From contig CALFZO010000194.1 of the NCBI GenBank assembly GCA_937952305.1, forward strand, positions 22,823 to 86,822: DNA of 64,000 nucleotides, in the 5' to 3' direction. The stretch's first letter is position 1. Each line of letters opens with the position of its first letter. Both the position numbers and the translations under genes were made by a program. The notes below the pieces were generated by a model, which made no database searches, was not told the origin of the DNA, and was given only the letters and a program-made list of their open reading frames with translations. The stretch is from an uncultured Anaerolineales bacterium. GTDB taxonomy: Bacteria > Chloroflexota > Anaerolineae > Anaerolineales > UBA6663. Shown here piece after piece: positions 51,377 through 61,943 of the stretch.

Positions 51377-52456
51377 TTATGGGAGATTGTCGTAACGCTC
51401 GACGCCCGGCAGCTTGAGGACAAAATCTGCGCCGAAGGCCGCCGCAGGCGTGGTGGCGCCGCTGATCCCGCCGGCGAGGACGCGTTCAACGCAGGCGACG
51501 GACGCCAGCACCGTCAGTTGATAGGCCTCTGGCGTGACGAGCCAGGCCTGGCGCTCGGCGCCGTGCTCGCCGCTGGCGCGCGCCCAGACATACGCGTGAG
51601 CGGTCCGGCGCCGTTGGGCATCCGGCCCGGTGACCGTGCGCCCGACCCAGGCCTGCGCCAGGGCCCGCACCGGGCGCAGGCGGGCCGCCCATTGGGCCAG
51701 CGGCCCCGCCCAACGCGCTGTTTCCACCAGCCGGCGCGGGAAGCTCAGATAGGTGGTGATGTTCGGCACCCCGGTCGAACGGTAAGCGGTCGCCAGGTCA
51801 CCCCAGGTCGCAATCAGCGCGCTGCGCTCGCGGCTTGTCTGGCCGCCGGGCTGGGCAAACCGAATCCGGCGCGCGCCCGAGCCCACCGGCCGACTCACCA
51901 AGTGGCCATTGCGCCGCACCAGGGCGCCCCGGCTGAGGTGCTCCAGCGCGCTCTTGGCGGTGCCGGCGCTCACACCGCTCGTCCCCGCCACCGCAATCTC
52001 CAGCGCCGTCACGCTCGGCAGTTGTTCAGCCACGTACTTGGCCAGGCAGTCGCTGGGGACCACGTCGAAGCCGACCCCGGACATGACGGCCACGCCGGCC
52101 CGGCGGGCCTCGGCGTCCAGGCCGAGTGTGTGCTCGAAGACCGGCACCTCGCCAGTGATATCCAGGTAATGGGCGCGATTCCGCAGGCACGCCCGCACCA
52201 TCGGGGCCGCGGTCTGCGCGAACGGCCCGGCGGCGTGCAAGACCAGGGCGACCTCGGCCAGCATCCGGTCCAGGGCGGCTTCATCCCGCAAGCCCGCGAC
52301 GCGGTACTCCAGCCCGAGGCGCCCGGCCAACGCCCGCAGCTTGGCCTCCGACCGGCCGGCCAGCACCGGCCGATGTCCCTTGGCCACCGCGGCCTCGGCG
52401 ATCAACACGCCGGTGTAGCCGGTAGCGCCGTAGATCAACCACTTCTCCTGCGTCAT
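51377..52456 (-). CDS. Saccharopine-dehydrogenase-like NAD(P)-binding oxidoreductase
   Basis: 359 residues. Rossmann start WLIYGATGYTGVLIAEAAV, GRSEAKLRALAGRL, LVLHAAGPFAQTAAPMVRACL and HYLDITGEVPVFE, followed by GVGFDVVPSDCLAKYVAEQL. These are the hallmarks of the Sacchrp_dh_NADP superfamily related to trans-acting enoyl reductases of mycobacteria. C-terminal substrate domain unassigned. ATG 52456 is set by AAGGAG 6 nt upstream; an ATG two codons earlier is too close to that site. Substrate unknown; monocistronic. Confidence 0.9.
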   Translation of the reverse strand: MTQEKWLIYGATGYTGVLIAEAAVAKGHRPVLAGRSEAKLRALAGRLGLEYRVAGLRDEAALDRMLAEVALVLHAAGPFAQTAAPMVRACLRNRAHYLDITGEVPVFEHTLGLDAEARRAGVAVMSGVGFDVVPSDCLAKYVAEQLPSVTALEIAVAGTSGVSAGTAKSALEHLSRGALVRRNGHLVSRPVGSGARRIRFAQPGGQTSRERSALIATWGDLATAYRSTGVPNITTYLSFPRRLVETARWAGPLAQWAARLRPVRALAQAWVGRTVTGPDAQRRRTAHAYVWARASGEHGAERQAWLVTPEAYQLTVLASVACVERVLAGGISGATTPAAAFGADFVLKLPGVERYDNLP

Positions 52457-52620
52457 CACCATCTCCTTGCCAGCCGGCCGCGAGTGTCAGGCGGGCAAAG
52501 CCAGACTTACGCCACGCACCCTGCCAGCGCCAGTGACTCACAGGCGAGGGGTCGCACGTGCCCGCTCCCGGTTCCAGCGCTGTTCCCGGCAAAACATCTA
52601 TCTGTGGATGAGGTTGCCCG

Positions 52621-52649
52621 TTGACGCCCTTCAGCGCGCGGGCTACACT
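52621..52649 (+). promoter_or_regulatory. Sigma-70 promoter TTGACG-17-TACACT
   Basis: TTGACG at 52621-52626 and TACACT at 52644-52649, spaced by 17 bp. This is the best-matched promoter in the window. Transcription would start near 52656, giving a leader of about 11 nt before ATG 52667, and may run on through tRNA-Pro. Confidence 0.7.
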
Positions 52650-52666
52650 CAATCCAAACCGAACGC

Positions 52667-53350
52667 ATGTTCTCAGTCCTGGACCCTACCTTGCGCAAAT
52701 ACGCCCACCTACGCGAGAAAGCCCTGGCCCTGCGCCGCCAGGGCCAAACGCTCACCGAGATATGCGCCCGCCTGGCGCTCAGCAAGTCGACGGTGCATTC
52801 CTGGATTCGTGGACTGCCCATCGCGCGCCGCTCAACGTGGCGGACCCCCGCGCAACGCCTGGGGACACGAGCCATGCAGGCGAAGTACGCCGCGTTGCGG
52901 CAGGCCTGGTACGACGAGGCGCTCCGCGCGGCGCCTGAGACTTTGCAGGACCTGGCCCTGAGAGATTTCACCGTGTTGTACGCGGCCGAAGGCTCCCGAA
53001 GGGATCGGAACCAGGTGGCCCTGTGCAACTCCAACCCGGCTATTCTGCAGATCGCCCAAGCGTGTATTGCGCGTCTCAGCCACAATCCCAAGCGTTACTA
53101 CCGCCTGCAATGTCACCAGGACGATGACGAGGCGTCTCTAAAGCAGTTCTGGGCCGGGTGCTTGCAGATCGACGCCGCCCAGATCCGCGTGATGCGCAAA
53201 TCCAATGCCGGCGCACTTCACGGCCGCCAATGGCGCTCACAACACGGCGTGCTCACCATCCAGGTCAATGACACTCGCTTACGATGTATAATCCAAGCCT
53301 GGATGGATTACCTGGCCCAGCAATGGTCCACGCCAGTCGACGGGGCGTAG
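52667..53350 (+). CDS. HTH protein with LAGLIDADG-like C-terminal domain
   Basis: 227 residues. An N-terminal helix-turn-helix (about 18-50: LRRQGQTLTEICARLALSKSTVHSWIRG) resembles resolvase/IS-type HTH domains. A later region (LRDFTVLYAAEGSRRDRNQVALCNSNPAILQIAQ, then RYYRLQCHQDDDEASLKQFWAGCL) resembles the family in which HTH precedes a homing-endonuclease-like fold; the usual acidic LAGLIDADG residues appear only as the YAAEGS segment. The real function is unknown. Its last three codons and stop lie inside the 5' end of tRNA-Pro. No repeats or insertion boundaries were seen. Confidence 0.8.
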   Translation: MFSVLDPTLRKYAHLREKALALRRQGQTLTEICARLALSKSTVHSWIRGLPIARRSTWRTPAQRLGTRAMQAKYAALRQAWYDEALRAAPETLQDLALRDFTVLYAAEGSRRDRNQVALCNSNPAILQIAQACIARLSHNPKRYYRLQCHQDDDEASLKQFWAGCLQIDAAQIRVMRKSNAGALHGRQWRSQHGVLTIQVNDTRLRCIIQAWMDYLAQQWSTPVDGA

Positions 53351-53414
53351 CTTAGCCCGGTAAAGCGCGCGGTTTGGGACCGCGAGACCGCCGGTCCGAG
53401 TCCGGCCGCCCCGA
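53341..53414 (+). tRNA. tRNA-Pro (anticodon UGG)
   Basis: All four arms fold: acceptor CGGGGCG/CGCCCCG, D stem GCTT/AAGC with GG in the loop, anticodon stem CGCGG/CCGCG with loop TTTGGGA (anticodon TGG), variable AGACC, T stem GCCGG/CCGGC. Discriminator A, CCA not encoded. The T loop reads TCCGAGT, with C where U55 is nearly universal. The 5' ten bases overlap the end of the HTH gene. Confidence 0.95.
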
Positions 53415-53419
53415 CAAAG

Positions 53420-53449
53420 CGAAAGGCGACTCAGCCGAGTCGCCTTTCG
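53420..53449. terminator. Bidirectional intrinsic terminator (tRNA-Pro and clpC)
   Basis: CGAAAGGCGACTC-AGCC-GAGTCGCCTTTCG, a 13-bp stem, five bases after the tRNA and 23 bases from the clpC stop. T-rich sequence follows on the plus strand (TATTTCTC) and GCTTTGTC on the minus strand. Confidence 0.8.
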
Positions 53450-53472
53450 TATTTCTCACTCCGCGCAACGGA

Positions 53473-55950
<2,478 letters not shown>

Positions 55951-56025
55951 AGTTGACGTCCTTTAGACGAAAGCCGGCGAACGAGAGCGGCGCCGGAGAA
56001 GCGGGCGCGCGCCTTTCGTCCAGTG

Positions 56026-56394
56026 TCATTCGCCGTTGGTCGCTCCCAAAACCTGCCGGGTCACCGTAATCTCGAAGACCGCGCCATAGTCGGCGTCGGC
56101 GGTGATGTCCCAGTCGAACTTGGCCTGGAACTTGCGGACGGCGGCCTCGGGCGGCACCACGCGCCGGGCCGTGCCCTCCACGACATAGGGGTGATCGCCG
56201 TCTTCCAGGGCCAGCGCCACGCGCGGATTGGCTTGCAAGTTTCTGGCCTTAACGCTGTGAGGCGAAGTGCAGATGTACCAGCGCCCGTCGGCCACCACAA
56301 ACCAAATCGGCACGAGGTGCGGCCGGCCATCTGGCCGGACGGTGGCCAGCCAGAGGTTGCGCGCCTGCTCAAGCCGCTGCGAGTCTGACATCAT
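56026..56394 (-). CDS. PPOX-class flavin/F420-type oxidoreductase
   Basis: 122 residues, split-barrel fold. The sequence LEQARNLWLATVRPDGRPHLVPIWFVVADGRWYICTSPHSVKARNLQANPRVALALED is characteristic of the pyridoxamine-5'-phosphate-oxidase-related family, including short F420- or FMN-dependent enzymes. The cofactor is uncertain. It lies 75 bp upstream of clpC on the same strand and has its own TATAAT, 8 nt before the first of two adjacent ATG codons; no ribosome site. Confidence 0.9.
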   Translation of the reverse strand: MMSDSQRLEQARNLWLATVRPDGRPHLVPIWFVVADGRWYICTSPHSVKARNLQANPRVALALEDGDHPYVVEGTARRVVPPEAAVRKFQAKFDWDITADADYGAVFEITVTRQVLGATNGE

Positions 56395-56402
56395 CCTGGA
56401 AA

Positions 56403-56408
56403 ATTATA
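56403..56408 (-). promoter_or_regulatory. -10 box TATAAT of a leaderless-type promoter
   Basis: Consensus TATAAT, ending 8 nt before ATG 56394; no Shine-Dalgarno sequence. Confidence 0.65.
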
Positions 56409-56507
56409 CTGCCAGACCGGGCTGGCTTTCAGGAACAGTATCCGGACGCCAGATTAGATTTGTATTGGCGCGCCGGCCTGCCCGAACGGGCGGGGCAGCG
56501 CCGGCCC

Positions 56508-57026
56508 TTACAACGTGAACTCACCCGCCGCCTGGCCGTTCACCCAAACCGAGTACGTCCCGGCCGGGTACTGCTCCAGCGGTACGCTGACCTGGAACGG
56601 CTCCAGCACCTGGGTGCAGATCTCGCCCGGATCGACGACCGAGTACACGTCCACCTGGATGCGGTTCTGAGCATCCGGCGCGGCCACGGCCACGCGCAGT
56701 TGATGACACGGCGTGGGCAGCGTGCCGGTCAGGGCCAGCCGGATCTGCGGCGGGAAGCTCTCCAAGACCAGCAGCGTCTGCTCGTCGATGAAGGCCTGGC
56801 CGCGGGTGAGCGCGGCGTCGCCGGGTTGGGGCTGATAGGGCGGTGGCAGCGCCGGCGCCTGGGGTCCGCCCGGCGTGGCCGCCACCGGCTGATCGGGCGC
56901 GGCTGGCGTGGCGGTGGGCGTGGTTGGTGGATGGGTGGGTGTGGTCGGCAGCGCCGCCGGGCTGCACGCGCCCAGCAGCAGGGCTGCGCTCAACAGCCAG
57001 GCCCGGAAGTTTGTTGGCAAAAACAT
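56508..57026 (-). CDS. Lipoprotein with Pro/Thr linker and C-terminal beta domain
   Basis: 172 residues. Signal with lipobox LLLGACS (Cys about residue 21), then a linker LPTTPTHPPTTPTATPAAP and a compact beta domain (about 70-172). The domain has an early ESFPPQIRLALTGTLPTPCHQLRV (Cys), DVYSVVDPGEICTQVLEPF (Cys) and a C-terminal YPAGTYSVWVNGQAAGEF. GAGGAGG precedes the ATG. Surface lipoprotein of unknown role; the two Cys may form a disulfide. Confidence 0.85.
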   Translation of the reverse strand: MFLPTNFRAWLLSAALLLGACSPAALPTTPTHPPTTPTATPAAPDQPVAATPGGPQAPALPPPYQPQPGDAALTRGQAFIDEQTLLVLESFPPQIRLALTGTLPTPCHQLRVAVAAPDAQNRIQVDVYSVVDPGEICTQVLEPFQVSVPLEQYPAGTYSVWVNGQAAGEFTL

Positions 57027-57106
57027 GGCATCCTCCTCACTCTGGTCCTCAGTCCTGGATTAAGACGGCTCCGGCCGCGGTGCGGGTTCCCGGCCGGCCA
57101 GGGTGT

Positions 57107-57112
57107 TAAAAT
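57107..57112 (+). promoter_or_regulatory. -10 box TAAAAT of a leaderless-type promoter
   Basis: TAAAAT ends 7 nt before ATG 57120; no Shine-Dalgarno sequence. Confidence 0.6.
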
Positions 57113-57119
57113 ACGCCCG

Positions 57120-57836
57120 ATGAGCGCCTCCTCCGTCTTCGTCCGCGGCCGCCTCTCGCCGCGCAACACCGACCGCCTGCGCGCGCTGTTCCTGTTCCTG
57201 TTCCGGCTGTTCGCGCGGCTGGAGATCCGCGGCCAAGAGCGGCTCCCGGCCGGCGGCTGCCTCGTCTGTCCCAACCACCTGAGCCGCTTCGACGGTCCAC
57301 TGGTCTTCAGCGTCCTGCCCGGCCGCGCCGTGACGGCCTTCGCCGGCGACACCTATCGCGCCCGGCCGTTCTTCCGGTTCATCCTGGAGATGGTGGACGT
57401 GATCTGGGTCCACCGCGGCGCCATCGGTCCATCCACCATCAAAGCCGCGCTCCAGGCCCTGCGCGCGGGCCGGATCCTGGGCGTGGCGCCGGAGGGCACG
57501 CGCAGCCCCACCCACGCCCTGCAGCGCGGCAAGACCGGCGCCGCGGCCCTGGCCGTCGCCGCCGGTGTGCCCATCGTGCCGCTGGCTGTCACCAACACCG
57601 ACCAGTTGGCCGCGGCCATGCGGCGCTGGCCGTGGGGCGGCCGGATTGACATCACCGTCCAGTTCGGGGAGCCGTTCACGCTGCCCGCGCCCGAGCCAGG
57701 CACACCCCGCGCCCAAAAACTGGACGAGTACACGGACGAGATTATGTGCCGGATCGCGGCGCTCCTGCCGGCCCATTACCACGGCGTGTACGCCGACCAC
57801 CCGCGCCTAGCCGCCCTGCGCGCCGCCGCAGCCTGA
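57120..57836 (+). CDS. PlsC-type acyltransferase
   Basis: 238 residues. NHLSRFDGP (H53-x4-D58), a FAGDTYRARPFFRFIL and VIWVHRG segment, GRILGVAPEGTRSPTHALQRGKTGAA (EGTRS) and VPIVPLAVTNTDQ: the acyltransferase motifs in order. Two to three hydrophobic segments suggest membrane association. It likely acylates lysophosphatidate or a related lipid. ATG 57120 is 7 nt after TAAAAT; an upstream frame is open but lacks a start signal. Confidence 0.9.
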   Translation: MSASSVFVRGRLSPRNTDRLRALFLFLFRLFARLEIRGQERLPAGGCLVCPNHLSRFDGPLVFSVLPGRAVTAFAGDTYRARPFFRFILEMVDVIWVHRGAIGPSTIKAALQALRAGRILGVAPEGTRSPTHALQRGKTGAAALAVAAGVPIVPLAVTNTDQLAAAMRRWPWGGRIDITVQFGEPFTLPAPEPGTPRAQKLDEYTDEIMCRIAALLPAHYHGVYADHPRLAALRAAAA

Positions 57837-57988
57837 GCGCCGCCCCCGCAACTTCGCCCCTGCCCCTGCGTATTACCCAATGCCTGGCCTCACTGCGCGG
57901 GCCGGCTGACCGGAAAACCACGTCACGGCGGCTGTTTCTCCCCAATGGGACCCCACCGGGACACTCGACACTCAAGGAGCCAACGACT

Positions 57989-58855
57989 ATGTCACGCCTC
58001 TTAGCGGTCATCGCGGCCCTGGCCCTGGCGGCCCTGGCCTGCGGCCCGAACCTGCCCAACCTCAACGTGCCGGTGGAGCGGATCACGCCCGGCCCCACCG
58101 AGACCTTCACCATCGACGAGGCGCGCCCGGACGGCGACACCGTGATGGACGTGACGCTCGCGCTCGGCGCCGGCAACTTCACCCTCACCGGCGGCGCCGA
58201 GGGGCTGGCGTCCGGCACGGTGGAGTACAACGTCGCCGACTGGAAACCCGAGGTCACGCGCACCGACGACGCGCTGACGATCAAGCAGCAGTTCGCGCAG
58301 GACAATACGCTGCGTATCCCCGAGGGCGACCTGCTGAACAAGTGGGATGTGCAGCTCGGCGCTGGGCCCATGCGCCTGGAGATCATGGCCGGCGCCTACG
58401 AGGGCGAGATGGACCTGAGCGGGCTGGCCCTGCAGCGGCTGACCATCAGCGACGGCGCCAGCACCAACACCGCGGTCTTCGACGAAGTCAACCCGGAGGA
58501 GATGTCGCTGCTCAAGTACACCACCGGCGCCTCCACGGTGGAGCTGACCGGCCTGGCCAACGCCAACTTCGCGGAGATGATCTTCGAGGGCGGCGCCGGC
58601 ACCTACACGCTGGACTTCTCCGGCGAGCTGCAGCGCGACGCCCGCGTGACGGTGCGCGCCGGCGTCTGCACGCTGACCATCGTCGTCCCGCCCGGCACCC
58701 AGGCCGAGGTCAGCAAGTCCGGGGCGATCACCACGGTCAAGACCGAGGGCACCTGGTCCACCAGCGGTGACACCTACACGGTGAGCGGCTCCGGCCCGCT
58801 GCTCAAGATCGACGTCGAGATGGGCCTGGGCACGCTCAACCTGATCAGCAAGTAA
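57989..58855 (+). CDS. Toast-rack-type lipoprotein (LiaF/DUF2154-like)
   Basis: 288 residues. Signal with lipobox LAALACG (Cys about 17). The mature part is a parallel beta-helix-like series of short repeated strands: LALGAGNFTLTGGAEGL, VQLGAGPMRLEIMAGAYEGEM, KYTTGASTVELTGLANANFAEM, AGTYTLDFSGE. This resembles the toast-rack domain fused in some Chloroflexota proteins to DUF2154. AAGGAG precedes ATG 57989. Extracytoplasmic lipoprotein, function unknown. It has a strong terminator downstream. Confidence 0.85.
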   Translation: MSRLLAVIAALALAALACGPNLPNLNVPVERITPGPTETFTIDEARPDGDTVMDVTLALGAGNFTLTGGAEGLASGTVEYNVADWKPEVTRTDDALTIKQQFAQDNTLRIPEGDLLNKWDVQLGAGPMRLEIMAGAYEGEMDLSGLALQRLTISDGASTNTAVFDEVNPEEMSLLKYTTGASTVELTGLANANFAEMIFEGGAGTYTLDFSGELQRDARVTVRAGVCTLTIVVPPGTQAEVSKSGAITTVKTEGTWSTSGDTYTVSGSGPLLKIDVEMGLGTLNLISK

Positions 58856-58875
58856 GCGCCCGCCGCCTCCAAATA

Positions 58876-58904
58876 AAACCGCCCGGCTCAACACCGGGCG
58901 GTTT
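58876..58904. terminator. Bidirectional intrinsic terminator (toast-rack gene and lipA)
   Basis: AAACCGCCCGG-CTCAACA-CCGGGCGGTTT, an 11-bp stem at 58876-58904, between convergent genes 21 bp and 5 bp from their stops. A/T-rich flanks serve either strand. Confidence 0.85.
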
Positions 58905-58908
58905 CGCG

Positions 58909-59883
58909 TTAAGGAGCGGGCGCGGCCGGCGGCTCAGTGCCGCCGTAGAGCTGGCGGTGCACGGCGCTGAGCGCGCGCACCTGTTCGTCGGCGTGGTAAG
59001 ACGAGCGCACCAGCGGCCCGCACTCGGCCCACTTGAAGCCCAGGCCCAGGGCGTAGTCCCTGATCTCGGTGAACTCGGCCGGCGTGTAGTAGCGCTCGAT
59101 CGGCAGGTGCTTGCGCGACGGCTGGAGGTACTGGCCGACCGTCAGGATGTCCACGCCCCAGGCGCGCAGATCGGCGACGACGGCCTTGACCTCGTCCATG
59201 GTCTCGCCCAGGCCCAGCATCAGCCCGCTCTTGGTGAGCACGTCCGGGTCCAGCGCCTTGGCGTTGGTGAGCGTGGCCTGCGTCCAGGCATAGTTGTCCT
59301 GCGGCTGGACCTTCTTGAACAGCCGCGGCACGGTCTCGACGTTGTGGTTAAGGATCTCCGGCCGGGCCTCCATGACAATCTGGAGCGCCTCGCGGCTGCC
59401 CTTGAAATCGGGGATGAGCACCTCGATGGAGCAGCCCGGCTGCAGCTCCCGGATGCGCCGGATGACCATGGCAAAGATGGGGGCGCCGCCGTCCGGGCGT
59501 TCGTCGCGGTTGACGCTGGTGATGACGGCGTGGCGCAGGTGCATGGCCTGCACGGCCTGGGCCACGCGCTCCGGCTCGGCCCAATCCAGGGCCGCCGGCC
59601 GGCCGTGCTTGATATCGCAGAAGCCGCACGAGCGCGTGCACACGTCGCCCATCATCAGGAAGGTGGCGGTGCCGTGCCCCCAGCACTCGCCCAGGTTCGG
59701 GCAGAAGGCCTCCTCACACACGGTGTGCAGGGTCTTGGCCCGCATCAGGTCTTTGAGCTTCTCGTACGTCTCGCCGCCGGGGGCGCGCACTTTGATCCAC
59801 TCCGGCCGGCGCTGCGGGCGCGGCTGGCTCTGGATCTCGTCGGGCCGGATGATCCGGTCGCGGGTAGGTTCAGTGATCGGCAT
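58909..59883 (-). CDS. lipA: Lipoyl synthase
   Basis: 324 residues, family length. Radical SAM enzyme that inserts two sulfurs into octanoyl groups on lipoyl carrier proteins. Auxiliary cluster Cys C56, C61 and C67 in CEEAFCPNLGEC; radical-SAM triad C82-x3-C86-x2-C89 in CTRSCGFCD; and the C-terminal serine ligand in RSSYHADEQ. VLTKSGLMLGLGET and GQYLQPSRKHLPIERYYTP are also typical. CAGGAGAG precedes the ATG. No lipB or lplA gene in the window. Confidence 0.97.
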   Translation of the reverse strand: MPITEPTRDRIIRPDEIQSQPRPQRRPEWIKVRAPGGETYEKLKDLMRAKTLHTVCEEAFCPNLGECWGHGTATFLMMGDVCTRSCGFCDIKHGRPAALDWAEPERVAQAVQAMHLRHAVITSVNRDERPDGGAPIFAMVIRRIRELQPGCSIEVLIPDFKGSREALQIVMEARPEILNHNVETVPRLFKKVQPQDNYAWTQATLTNAKALDPDVLTKSGLMLGLGETMDEVKAVVADLRAWGVDILTVGQYLQPSRKHLPIERYYTPAEFTEIRDYALGLGFKWAECGPLVRSSYHADEQVRALSAVHRQLYGGTEPPAAPAP

Positions 59884-60007
59884 ACGTCTCTCCTGGGGGA
59901 AATTCTACGCGACTTTGGCGATTTTGTACGGTCCGGCCGCCGGGCGTGGTAGACTCCCCGGTAGACCCGCTTTACCAACATCGCTCACCCTTCGCGAGGT
60001 TCCTCTT

Positions 60008-60877
60008 ATGCAACGTGTCGCCGTGCTTGGCCTGGGCCTGATGGGCACCGGGATCGCGCGCAATCTCCTGAAAGCTGGACATCCCCTGACGATCTACAAC
60101 CGCACCGCCGCCAAGGCCCAGCCGCTCCTGGCCGAGGGCGCGCGCTGGGCGGCGACGCCGCGGGCCGCGGCTGAGGCCGCCGACGTCGTGATCAGCGTCG
60201 TCGCCGACGACACGGCCTCGCGCGCGGTCTGGCTGGGCGAAGAAGGCGCCTTCGCCAGCCTGCGCCCGGGCACCGTGGTCGTGGAGTGCGCCACCCTGTC
60301 GCTGGAGTGGGTCGGCGAATGGTACGCCCAGGCTTGGGCGCGCGAGGCCCAGGCCGTGGATGCGCCGCTGTTTGGCAGCAAGGGGGCGGCCGCCGACGGC
60401 AGCGTGGCGCTGTATGTGGGCGCGGAGCCGGAGGCGTTCGCGGCCGCGCTGCCGGTGCTGCGCGCCTTCACCAGCTCCGTCACGCGCCTTGGCCCGCCCA
60501 CCGCCGGCGCGGTCTACAAGCTGATCAACAACATGATGGCGGGCGTCCACCTGGCGGTCCTGGGGGAGGCGGTGGCCTTGGCGGAGCGAGCCGGCCTGGA
60601 CATGGCGGCCGTGGCCCAGGCCATCAGCACCGGCGCCGCCAGCAGTCCCATGGCGAAGGGCCGGCTGCCCCTGGTACTGGGCCGCCGCTATGACGACGTG
60701 CTCTTCGCGCTGCGCTGGATGCACAAGGATCTGAGCTACGCCCTGCGCCTCGGCGAGGCCCTGGAGATTCCGTTGCCCACCGCCGCTGCCGCGCGCGAGC
60801 TCTTCCGCATGGGCCTGCAGCGCGGCCTGGGCGATCTGGATTGCTCGGCCGAGGCCGAGGTCGTGCGCGGCTCTTGA
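60008..60877 (+). CDS. 3-hydroxyisobutyrate-dehydrogenase-family oxidoreductase
   Basis: 289 residues. N-terminal NAD(P) site VAVLGLGLMGTGIARNLLKAGHPL, the DAPLFGSKGAAADGSVALYVGA loop and the helix YKLINNMMAGVHLAVLGEAVALAE with the family's catalytic Lys and Asn. It oxidises a beta-hydroxy acid, or reduces a succinic or glyoxylic semialdehyde, with NAD(P); the exact substrate is not decided by sequence. GAGG precedes ATG 60008. TAGACT at 59950-59955 is a possible -10. Confidence 0.92.
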   Translation: MQRVAVLGLGLMGTGIARNLLKAGHPLTIYNRTAAKAQPLLAEGARWAATPRAAAEAADVVISVVADDTASRAVWLGEEGAFASLRPGTVVVECATLSLEWVGEWYAQAWAREAQAVDAPLFGSKGAAADGSVALYVGAEPEAFAAALPVLRAFTSSVTRLGPPTAGAVYKLINNMMAGVHLAVLGEAVALAERAGLDMAAVAQAISTGAASSPMAKGRLPLVLGRRYDDVLFALRWMHKDLSYALRLGEALEIPLPTAAAARELFRMGLQRGLGDLDCSAEAEVVRGS

Positions 60878-60966
60878 CGCCGAAACGCTGACCCACGGCC
60901 GCTCGGCGGCGGTCTGGCTGCGTGTCGGCCGTGGTCAGTTTTCTCCCCACCAAGGAATAGCCCCTT

Positions 60967-61941
60967 ATGAATTACCGTCGTCTGGGCAGCGCCGGCCTCA
61001 AGGTCAGCGAGCTGTCGTTTGGATCCTGGGTCTCGTTCAAGAACCAGCTGGGCGAAGACACCGCCCTGGAGTGTATGCGCGCCGCCTACGAGGCCGGCGT
61101 CAACTTCTTCGACAACGCCGAGGCCTACGCCAACGGCGCTTCGGAGGAGATCATGGGCGCCGTCCTCAAACGCCTCGGCTGGCCGCGCGAGACGTACGTC
61201 ATCTCCACCAAGCTCTTCTGGGGCCTCGGCGGCGACGTCGTCAACGCCAAGAACACGCTCAACCGCAAATACCTGCTGCAGGCCATCGATGGCTCGCTCC
61301 GCCGCCTGCAGCTCGATTTCGTCGACCTGCTCTTCTGCCACCGCCCGGACCCGGAGACGCCGGTGGAGGAGACGGTGCGCGCCATGCACGATATCATCAC
61401 CCAGGGGAAGGCCCTGTACTGGGGCACGTCCGAGTGGAGCGCCGACCAGATCATGGCGGCCTGGCAGATCGCCGAGCGCCACCACCTGCACAAGCCGCAG
61501 ATGGAACAGCCGCATTACAACATGTTCGTGCGCGAGCGCGTGGAGAAGGAGTACGCGCGGCTGTACAAGGAGATCGGGCTCGGCACGACGACCTTCAGCC
61601 CGCTGGCCTCCGGCCTGCTCTCCGGCAAGTACAACGCCGGCATCCCGGCCGACAGCCGCGCCGCGCTGCCCGGCTATGAGTGGCTGCGCGACCGCGCCAC
61701 CGATCCGGCCCGCCTGGACAAGGTGCGCGCCCTGGCGCCCATCGCCGCCGACCTGGGCGGCACCCTGGCCCAGCTGGCGCTGGCCTGGTGCCTGAAGAAC
61801 CCCAACGTCAGCACCGTCATCACCGGCGCCAGCCGCGTCGCCCAGGTGCACGAGAACATGCAGGCGCTGGAGATTGCGCCCAAGCTCACGCCAGATGTCC
61901 TGGCCCGCATCGAGCAGGTGCTCGGGAACAAGCCGCAGTAG
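60967..61941 (+). CDS. Aldo/keto reductase (Kv-beta-like)
   Basis: 324 residues. Catalytic tetrad D49 (FFDNAE), Y54, K82 (ISTKLFWG) and H126 (LLFCHRPDP); C-terminal NADPH loop ITGASRVAQVHENMQALE. The start MNYRRLGSAGLKVSELSFGSW and the subfamily of residues around WSADQIMAAWQIAERHHL resemble the voltage-gated potassium channel beta subunit group (AKR6/AKR14). Substrate unknown. AAGGAAT precedes the ATG. The MOSC gene starts 3 nt later. Confidence 0.93.
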   Translation: MNYRRLGSAGLKVSELSFGSWVSFKNQLGEDTALECMRAAYEAGVNFFDNAEAYANGASEEIMGAVLKRLGWPRETYVISTKLFWGLGGDVVNAKNTLNRKYLLQAIDGSLRRLQLDFVDLLFCHRPDPETPVEETVRAMHDIITQGKALYWGTSEWSADQIMAAWQIAERHHLHKPQMEQPHYNMFVRERVEKEYARLYKEIGLGTTTFSPLASGLLSGKYNAGIPADSRAALPGYEWLRDRATDPARLDKVRALAPIAADLGGTLAQLALAWCLKNPNVSTVITGASRVAQVHENMQALEIAPKLTPDVLARIEQVLGNKPQ

Positions 61942-61943
61942 CC

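Noticed and set aside
52667..53350. Integrase at tRNA-Pro (genomic island border)
   Set aside because: The gene is not a tyrosine or serine recombinase; no att repeats, no change in composition downstream, and clpC follows directly after the tRNA terminator.
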